Assembly: GCA_023429855.1 (NCBI GenBank)
Contig: JAEZDB010000139.1
Span: 1-5,895, forward strand
DNA: 5,895 nucleotides
Direction: 5' to 3'
Origin: Actinomycetes bacterium
Lineage (GTDB): Bacteria > Actinomycetota > Thermoleophilia > Solirubrobacterales > Solirubrobacteraceae
Position 1 is the stretch's first letter. The number at the start of each line of letters is the position of its first letter. The position numbers and the translations under genes are program-made. The notes below the pieces were generated by a model that was not told the origin of the DNA, did not search any database, and was given only the letters and a program-made list of their open reading frames with translations. Positions 1 through 3,933 of the stretch are shown here, piece after piece.

Positions 1-205
1 CCGCCGCCCGCCGAGTCCCGCCGCCGCCAGCGGCGCAGTCGCCGCTGCTTGCGCCGCCTTCGGTGCGGATGGCCCGCCGACATTGCGCCCGCTCCGGTCC
101 GCCGCCGCATTCAGCGCAGTCGCCGCCACCGCGCGGCCCGCGAACGTCCGACGAATACCCGCGTCGGAAGCGGAGAAGGCTCGGAAGAACCTCGAAGTCC
201 GGTCG
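1..205. other. GC-rich low-complexity stretch, no gene supported
   Basis: This stretch is dominated by GCC/CGC-type triplets. Several frames on both strands are open only because stop codons are rare at this composition. A 13-nt direct repeat, GCGCAGTCGCCGC, occurs at 33-45 and 114-126, exactly 81 bases (27 codons) apart. A minus-strand ATG at 83-81 has a GGAG about 8 bases upstream, but the 27 codons before the window edge are nearly all Arg/Gly and match nothing I recognise. The stretch could be the start or end of a neighbouring Ala-rich gene, or spacer. I see no clear terminator for the minus-strand gene that ends at 206. Confidence 0.4.
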
Positions 206-703
206 TCAGCCGGTGAGGACCGCGCGCCAAGCGAGGAACGCGATCACGCCGGCTGCGGTCGCGACGACAGCCATCTCGCGCAGAACCACCTCGTGCGCAA
301 TGCCGGTTGCAAGGCGCTCGCCGTCGGCGTCGGTGCTCGTGACCGACGCGCGCAACGCCGCTGCGCTCTCGAAGCCGTGGCGCTCCAGGACGGTCTGCGC
401 GGCGACGAGCCGCAGCTGCTCGGCGAAATAGGAGACCGCGATCGGCGTGAGGATGTACACCCACACGAGGCCGTCGGCCGGCGGCTCGGCGACGACCGCG
501 TAGATGCCGCAGAACACGGCGTATGCAGCCGCAATGCCCTGGCCAGCGCGGGCTGGCCACCAGAACAGCTTGCCGGGGCGGCCGAGGAACCAGAGGAAGA
601 GTCCGAGGGCGGCGGCCGCGGCGTTGACCGTGCCGACGATCCATGCGCCGAGCACGTATGGATCGGCGTCCAAAGCGAACATGTACGAGGTCGATTCGCT
701 CAT
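206..703 (-). CDS. Small multi-pass membrane protein of unknown function
   Basis: This encodes a 165-residue protein I do not recognise. Hydrophobic segments lie at roughly residues 17-40 (GAWIVGTVNAAAAALGLFLW), 53-72, 79-94 and 144-162, so it is probably a four-helix inner-membrane protein. A polar stretch at about 107-143, with several acidic and basic residues, separates helices 3 and 4. Trp/Tyr residues sit at helix ends (W48 W49, W81, Y83), as expected at a membrane interface. No catalytic or cofactor motif is visible. I chose the ATG at 703 because GGAG (minus strand, 713-710) lies six bases upstream. An ATG four codons earlier (715) has no Shine-Dalgarno sequence. Third positions are strongly G/C in this frame, unlike the opposing frames. 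The gene is divergent from nuoA and may share its regulatory region. Nothing ties it functionally to complex I. That it is a real gene is fairly sure; its role is unknown. Confidence 0.75.
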   Translation of the reverse strand: MSESTSYMFALDADPYVLGAWIVGTVNAAAAALGLFLWFLGRPGKLFWWPARAGQGIAAAYAVFCGIYAVVAEPPADGLVWVYILTPIAVSYFAEQLRLVAAQTVLERHGFESAAALRASVTSTDADGERLATGIAHEVVLREMAVVATAAGVIAFLAWRAVLTG

Positions 704-715
704 GCGGTGCTCCAT

Positions 716-747
716 CGTGACGGGCCGCGCCTGCGATCGGCGTCACG
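716..747. repeat. Inverted repeat CGTGACG-N18-CGTCACG
   Basis: There are perfect 7-bp arms at 716-722 and 741-747 with an 18-base spacer. The right arm runs into a CACGTG palindrome at 744-749. The repeat lies just upstream of the minus-strand membrane gene start and about 55 bases before nuoA. It could be a dimeric regulator site or an mRNA stem in the membrane gene leader. In such GC-rich DNA a chance repeat of this size is also possible. Confidence 0.3.
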
Positions 748-778
748 TGCCATGCGCCACGATCTAGTCGGAGCCCGC

Positions 779-798
779 CCCCAGTGCTAGAACTGGGG
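779..798 (+). promoter_or_regulatory. Perfect stem-loop abutting the nuoA start
   Basis: CCCCAGT (779-785) and ACTGGGG (792-798) are perfect complements around the 6-base loop GCTAGA. The structure ends two bases before the GTG start of nuoA and occupies the position where a Shine-Dalgarno sequence would sit. The only purine-rich bases there (GGGG, 795-798) would be paired in the stem and lie too close to the GTG. It may limit ribosome access or act as an operator; it may also be coincidental. Confidence 0.4.
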
Positions 799-800
799 TC

Positions 801-1157
801 GTGCTGCAGAGTTACCTGCCGGCGCTCGTCTTCATTGCCGTCGCCACGATTATCGGAATCACCTTCGTCGCCGCTGGCGCCGTGATCGGTCCGAAACGCG
901 CGATCGCCCACAAGACCGACGCCTACGAATGCGGTCTCCCGTCCGACGTGAAGTCCGGATTCCGCTTCGGCGTGAGCTTCTACCTCGTCGCGATGCTCTT
1001 CATCCTGTTCGACATCGAGGTGATCTTCCTCTACCCGATCGCCGTCCAGCTCGGGGCGTTCGGGATGTTTGCGCTGATCGAGACCGCCGTCTTCATCGCG
1101 CTGCTCTCCGTCGCGCTCATCTACGTCTGGCGGCGAGGAGCCCTCGAATGGAAGTGA
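801..1157 (+). CDS. nuoA: NADH-quinone oxidoreductase subunit A
   Basis: NuoA is a small membrane subunit of complex I (ND3 homologue) at the junction of the membrane arm and the quinone-binding connecting module. The 118-residue product has the family length and three hydrophobic helices at about 5-29, 58-80 and 87-109. The loop after helix 1 carries the diagnostic YECG (residues 42-45). Its Cys44 corresponds to the ND3 loop cysteine known for its state-dependent accessibility in mitochondrial complex I. The conserved FDIE acidic pair (Asp71, Glu73) follows in helix 2, and the protein ends with the usual short Trp-containing tail (ALEWK). The start is GTG at 801, giving a normal N-terminus; no good Shine-Dalgarno sequence precedes it. 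It is the first gene of the nuoABCD cluster and overlaps nuoB by 10 bp. Identification is secure. Confidence 0.96.
   Translation: MLQSYLPALVFIAVATIIGITFVAAGAVIGPKRAIAHKTDAYECGLPSDVKSGFRFGVSFYLVAMLFILFDIEVIFLYPIAVQLGAFGMFALIETAVFIALLSVALIYVWRRGALEWK
1135..1140 (+). promoter_or_regulatory. Ribosome binding site of nuoB
   Basis: GAGGAG lies inside the 3' end of nuoA, seven bases before the ATG at 1148. It is the strongest Shine-Dalgarno match in the nuo cluster. It decides the nuoB start against a GTG at 1154 and against the longer open frame extending upstream inside nuoA. Confidence 0.75.
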
Positions 1158-1918
1158 CCCGCGCGCTCAATGGCGAGACGGAGTCCGCGCAGGACCTGAA
1201 GATCCGCCAGCTCGAGTCCCAGCGGATGCTCCGCGGCGACATGAGCGAGGACGAGCTCGAGGAGTACGTCCGCAGCCGCGTCCTCACGACGACCCTCGAC
1301 GCGGCCCTCACCTGGGCGCGGTCCAACGCGATCTTCCCGGCCACGTTCGGCCTGGCCTGCTGCGCGATCGAGATGATCACCCTCGTCGGCAGCCGTCTCG
1401 ACATCGCCCGGATCGGCTCCGAGGCGATGCGCGCCAGCCCGCGCCAGGCCGACCTGCTCATCCTCTCCGGCCGCGTCTCCATCAAGATGGCGCCGATCAT
1501 CCGCCGCATCTACGACCAGATGCTCGAGCCCAAGTGGACCATCGCGATGGGCGCGTGCTCGAGCTCGATGGGCGTGTTCAACAACTACGCGATCGTCCCG
1601 GCCGACAAGTTCCTCCCGGTCGACGTGCACGTGCCCGGCTGCCCGCCGCGCCCTGAGGCCGTGATGTACGGAATCCTCAAGCTCCGCGACCAGATCCAAG
1701 ACAAGCCCGACCTCGGCTGGCGCGCCCGCTACGACGCCGGCGAGACGATCGAGGTGCTTGGCACCGAGGGCGTCAGCGGCGGCGGACCGTCGATCACGAC
1801 CACGCGCCATCACCAGCCGAACGCCGCCCCGAGCGCGGCGCAGCTGCTCAAGGAAGCCGGACTGCAGCCCGCCCCCGGCCTCACCCTGCCGCCGACTGCG
1901 GGCGCCAAGCGTGCCTGA
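1148..1918 (+). CDS. nuoB: NADH-quinone oxidoreductase subunit B
   Basis: NuoB (PSST homologue) binds the terminal [4Fe-4S] cluster N2, which passes electrons to quinone at the interface with NuoD. The four family ligands are all present: tandem Cys71-Cys72 in FGLACCAIEM, Cys137 in MGAC, and Cys165 in VPGCPPRPEA. Conserved KMAP (113-116) and YDQMLEPKW (122-130) are intact. The stretch AIVPADKFLPVD appears one residue shorter than the usual AIVQGVD-type sequence. At 256 residues it is longer than the common 160-190. It has about 45 charged residues before the core and a roughly 50-residue tail (from about 205) rich in Gly, Pro, Ala and Thr, with a His-His pair at 221-222. The ATG at 1148 is backed by GAGGAG seven bases upstream. 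It overlaps nuoA by 10 bp and nuoC by 8 bp. Identification is secure; the role of the extensions is unknown. Confidence 0.96.
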   Translation: MEVTRALNGETESAQDLKIRQLESQRMLRGDMSEDELEEYVRSRVLTTTLDAALTWARSNAIFPATFGLACCAIEMITLVGSRLDIARIGSEAMRASPRQADLLILSGRVSIKMAPIIRRIYDQMLEPKWTIAMGACSSSMGVFNNYAIVPADKFLPVDVHVPGCPPRPEAVMYGILKLRDQIQDKPDLGWRARYDAGETIEVLGTEGVSGGGPSITTTRHHQPNAAPSAAQLLKEAGLQPAPGLTLPPTAGAKRA

Positions 1919-2423
1919 TCCCACTGGCCTGGAACTGCTCGCGAGCGTCGTCCGTTCGCGCCTCGGCGACGACGCCGTCGTACAGACCGTCCACCACCGC
2001 GGGCACGGGACGATCGAGGTCGACCCGGCGCACGTGCGCGCCACGCTCGATCTGATGCGCGACGAGGGCTACCGCTTCCTCGCGTCGGTCCACGGCGCCG
2101 ATCACTACCCCGAAGAGCCGCGCCTCGCGGTGCACTACGAGCTGCTCGACATGCAGCGTCCCGACCGCGTGAACGTGAAGGTGCGCGTGTCGACCGACGA
2201 TCCGCACGTCGACTCCGTCGCGCCGCAGTGGCCGACGGCCGACCACCAGGAGCGCGAGATCTACGACCTGCTCGGCGTGATCTTCGACGGCCACCCCGAC
2301 CTGCGCCGCATCCTGATGCCCGAGGACTACGAGGGCCACCCGCAGCGTCGCGACTTCCCGATCGGCGGTGAGCCTGTGCTCTTCACCCACCACGAGGCCG
2401 AGGGCGAGCACTACCCGCGATGA
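1911..2423 (+). CDS. nuoC: NADH-quinone oxidoreductase subunit C
   Basis: NuoC is the 30-kDa-type subunit that packs against NuoD and NuoB in the peripheral arm. It binds no cofactor. The 170-residue product has the family signature near its C-terminus: EREIYDLLGVIFDGHPDLRR (114-133), then ILMPEDYEGHP and RRDFP (146-150). Before this lies the usual alpha/beta domain with a hydrophobic strand and an acidic segment (about 54-110). The chosen start is GTG at 1911, overlapping the nuoB stop by 8 bp. No clear Shine-Dalgarno sequence precedes it, which fits translational coupling to nuoB. The longer in-frame extension to 1758 lies inside nuoB and gives an Arg/Ser-rich N-terminus foreign to the family. 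It is a separate nuoC, not a NuoCD fusion: it ends at TGA, and nuoD starts in another frame. Identification is secure; the exact start is fairly sure. Confidence 0.94.
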   Translation: MPDPTGLELLASVVRSRLGDDAVVQTVHHRGHGTIEVDPAHVRATLDLMRDEGYRFLASVHGADHYPEEPRLAVHYELLDMQRPDRVNVKVRVSTDDPHVDSVAPQWPTADHQEREIYDLLGVIFDGHPDLRRILMPEDYEGHPQRRDFPIGGEPVLFTHHEAEGEHYPR

Positions 2424-3682
2424 CCGCCCCCTCCAAAGCCGAGCAGGCCGCGCTGGCCGACTACCGCAAGCTCGAGGAGTCGGTGACGATGTCGCCGATC
2501 GAGCGCGTGGGTGAGAGCGAAGAGCTCCTCACGATCAACATGGGGCCGCACCACCCGGCCACCCACGGCGTGCTGCGGCTGCTCGTCACCCTCGACGGCG
2601 AGATCGTCCGCGACCTGCGGCCGCTCATCGGCTACCTGCATACCGGCATCGAGAAGACCGCCGAAGACAAGTCGTATTGGAAGGTCATCCCCGTCGTCGA
2701 GCGGATGGACTACCTCGCGTACTACTTCAACTCGATGGCCTACGTCAGCGCCGTCGAGCAGCTCGGCGACGTCGAAGTACCCAAGCGCGCGCAGTACCTC
2801 CGGGTGATCCACATGGAACTCAACCGGATCATGAGCCACCTGTTCTGGTTCGGCACCAGCTGCCTCGACATCGGCGCGATGAGCCTGCTCTGGTACTCGC
2901 TCCGCGAGCGCGACACGATCCTCGACCTGTTCGAGTCGTCGTCGGGTCAGCGGATGCACACGCGGTACTTCCAGATCGGCGGCGTCGCCGAAGACATCCC
3001 GCGTGGCTGGGCCGAGCGCGCCAAGGCCTTCGCCGAGCAGCTCCCCGGCCGGATCGACCAGTTCCGCGACCTCATCTACAACAACGAGATCGCGCTCCAG
3101 CGCCTCAAGGGCGTCGGCATCGTGCCCTCCGAGCGGCTGCTCGAGCTGGGCGTCACCGGCCCGCTCCTGCGCGCCACCGGCGTGGAATGGGACCTCCGCA
3201 AGGCGCAGCCCTACTCGTCGTACGAGGACTTCGACTTCGGCGTGCCGCTCGGCGCCGTCGGCGACAACTTCGACCGCATGGCCGTCCGCCTCGCCGAGAT
3301 GGAGGAGTCCGCCAAGATCATCATCCAAGCGATCGACGGCCTCCCCGAGGGCCCGACGATCACCGACGACCGCAAGGTCGCCCTGCCGCCGCGGCACGAG
3401 CTCGCCACCTCGATGGAGGCGCTCATCCACCACTTCAAGCTCGTAACCGAAGGCTTCCGCGTCCCGCCCGGCGAGCTCTACACCGCCATCGAAGGGCCCC
3501 GCGGCGAGCTCGGCTGCTTCGTCCGCTCCGACGGCTCCGCCAAACCCGCCCGCGTCCACATCCGCGACTCGTCGTTCGTGAACCTCCAGGCCATCGCCGA
3601 CATGTGCCGCGGCGCGTACGTGGCCGACCTCATCGCCACGCTGGCGATGCTCGATCCGATTCTCGGCGGGATTGACAGGTAA
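2420..3682 (+). CDS. nuoD: NADH-quinone oxidoreductase subunit D
   Basis: NuoD (49-kDa subunit) forms most of the quinone-reducing site of complex I, facing cluster N2 of NuoB. The product is 420 residues, a usual family length. MGPHHPATHGVLR (41-53) contains His49. RMDYL (95-99) contains Tyr98. The segment CLDIGA contains Asp150. By aligned position these match Thermus Nqo4 His38, Tyr87 and Asp139, the quinone-contacting pair and the Asp partner of the His. GYLHTGIEKTAED (71-83), ELNRIMSHLFWFGT (133-146), YEDFDFGVP and the terminal LDPILGGIDR are all as expected. The ATG at 2420 shares ATGA with the nuoC stop (4-bp overlap), so it is probably translated by re-initiation. I see no frameshift or missing residue. 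It is the last nuo gene in the window. Identification is secure. Confidence 0.97.
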   Translation: MTAPSKAEQAALADYRKLEESVTMSPIERVGESEELLTINMGPHHPATHGVLRLLVTLDGEIVRDLRPLIGYLHTGIEKTAEDKSYWKVIPVVERMDYLAYYFNSMAYVSAVEQLGDVEVPKRAQYLRVIHMELNRIMSHLFWFGTSCLDIGAMSLLWYSLRERDTILDLFESSSGQRMHTRYFQIGGVAEDIPRGWAERAKAFAEQLPGRIDQFRDLIYNNEIALQRLKGVGIVPSERLLELGVTGPLLRATGVEWDLRKAQPYSSYEDFDFGVPLGAVGDNFDRMAVRLAEMEESAKIIIQAIDGLPEGPTITDDRKVALPPRHELATSMEALIHHFKLVTEGFRVPPGELYTAIEGPRGELGCFVRSDGSAKPARVHIRDSSFVNLQAIADMCRGAYVADLIATLAMLDPILGGIDR

Positions 3683-3931
3683 CGACGGCGCCCCGGCTGC
3701 GACGGGCGCCCAACCGAGCTCCAGCTGGCGTCGCTGCGGCGGCGTGGGCTCGCCGAGCTGGTCGACGGCTCGATCGTGATGGCCGTCGCGTTCCTGGCGC
3801 TTGCGCCGATCTGGATCGTCCGCGGATCGGTGACCGGCGACTCGGGCCTGCTCGGGCTGCCGACGGAGTCGACCACGTCCCTCACCCGCGACGAAGACCT
3901 CTGCGAAAGCGTCGGCTTCCACGAGTGGTAA
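3672..3931 (+). pseudogene. Probable RDD-family membrane protein remnant (frameshifted, truncated)
   Basis: Right after the nuoD stop, in the same frame, 82 codons remain open to a TAA at 3929-3931 with strongly G/C third positions, as in real genes here. The translation contains LASLRRRGLAELVDGSIV followed by a hydrophobic helix (MAVAFLALAPIWIV). This fits the start of RDD-family (PF06271) proteins, with an Arg-rich segment, a spaced Asp and then the first membrane helix. No start codon precedes that motif in this frame; the first are GTG 3776 and ATG 3779, inside the helix. A TTG at 3672, in another frame and overlapping the nuoD stop, would give a plausible Gly/Ala/Pro N-terminus (MTGNDGAPAATGAQP), so a one-base slip near 3710-3716 would restore an intact N-terminus. 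The later helices typical of RDD proteins are absent. Alternatively, ATG 3779 starts a real 50-residue membrane peptide. The family call is tentative. Confidence 0.4.
3687..3710 (+). terminator. GC hairpin just downstream of nuoD
   Basis: GGCGCCC (3687-3693) and GGGCGCC (3704-3710) form a perfect 7-bp stem with a 10-base loop, starting four bases after the nuoD stop. No T-tract follows, so it is not a canonical intrinsic terminator. In high-GC actinobacteria such stems may still end or stabilise transcripts. The position, at the apparent end of the nuo cluster, is the main support. It also lies within the coding-like RDD remnant, so chance GC pairing is possible. Confidence 0.35.
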
Positions 3932-3933
3932 AG

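Larger units (their letters stand above)
704..800. promoter_or_regulatory. Divergent intergenic region between membrane protein and nuoA
   Basis: These 97 bases separate the minus-strand membrane gene from nuoA and should hold the promoters of both, since nuoA is the first gene of its cluster. I cannot identify a convincing -35/-10 pair on either strand. TAGAAC at 788-793 is a poor -10 candidate whose position would give a leaderless or nearly leaderless nuoA transcript. Two inverted repeats occupy much of the region and are listed separately. The promoter assignment rests on gene arrangement only. Confidence 0.45.

Noticed and set aside
1..83. Minus-strand ATG at 83 with GGAG upstream
   Set aside because: Only 27 Arg/Gly-rich codons are visible before the edge, typical of a GC-rich shadow frame.
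83..790. Plus-strand open frame across the first 800 bases
   Set aside because: It overlaps the minus-strand membrane gene, which has a ribosome binding site and clear helices; the plus product is an Arg/Ala/Gly-rich shadow.
929..1147. Upstream extension of nuoB into nuoA
   Set aside because: The added residues are the Arg-rich out-of-frame reading of nuoA; GAGGAG before 1148 fixes the start.
1758..1910. Upstream extension of nuoC into nuoB
   Set aside because: It gives an Arg/Ser/Pro-rich N-terminus with no family match; GTG 1911 gives a normal NuoC.
3672..3677. TTGACA, a perfect -35 hexamer
   Set aside because: It encodes the last residues of NuoD, and no -10-like sequence lies 16-18 bases downstream.
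2411..3922. 503-codon open frame on the minus strand
   Set aside because: It lies wholly antisense to nuoD and its downstream fragment. Its Val/Asp/Glu/Arg-rich translation is what the complement of a G/C-ending-codon gene produces; nuoD is unambiguous.
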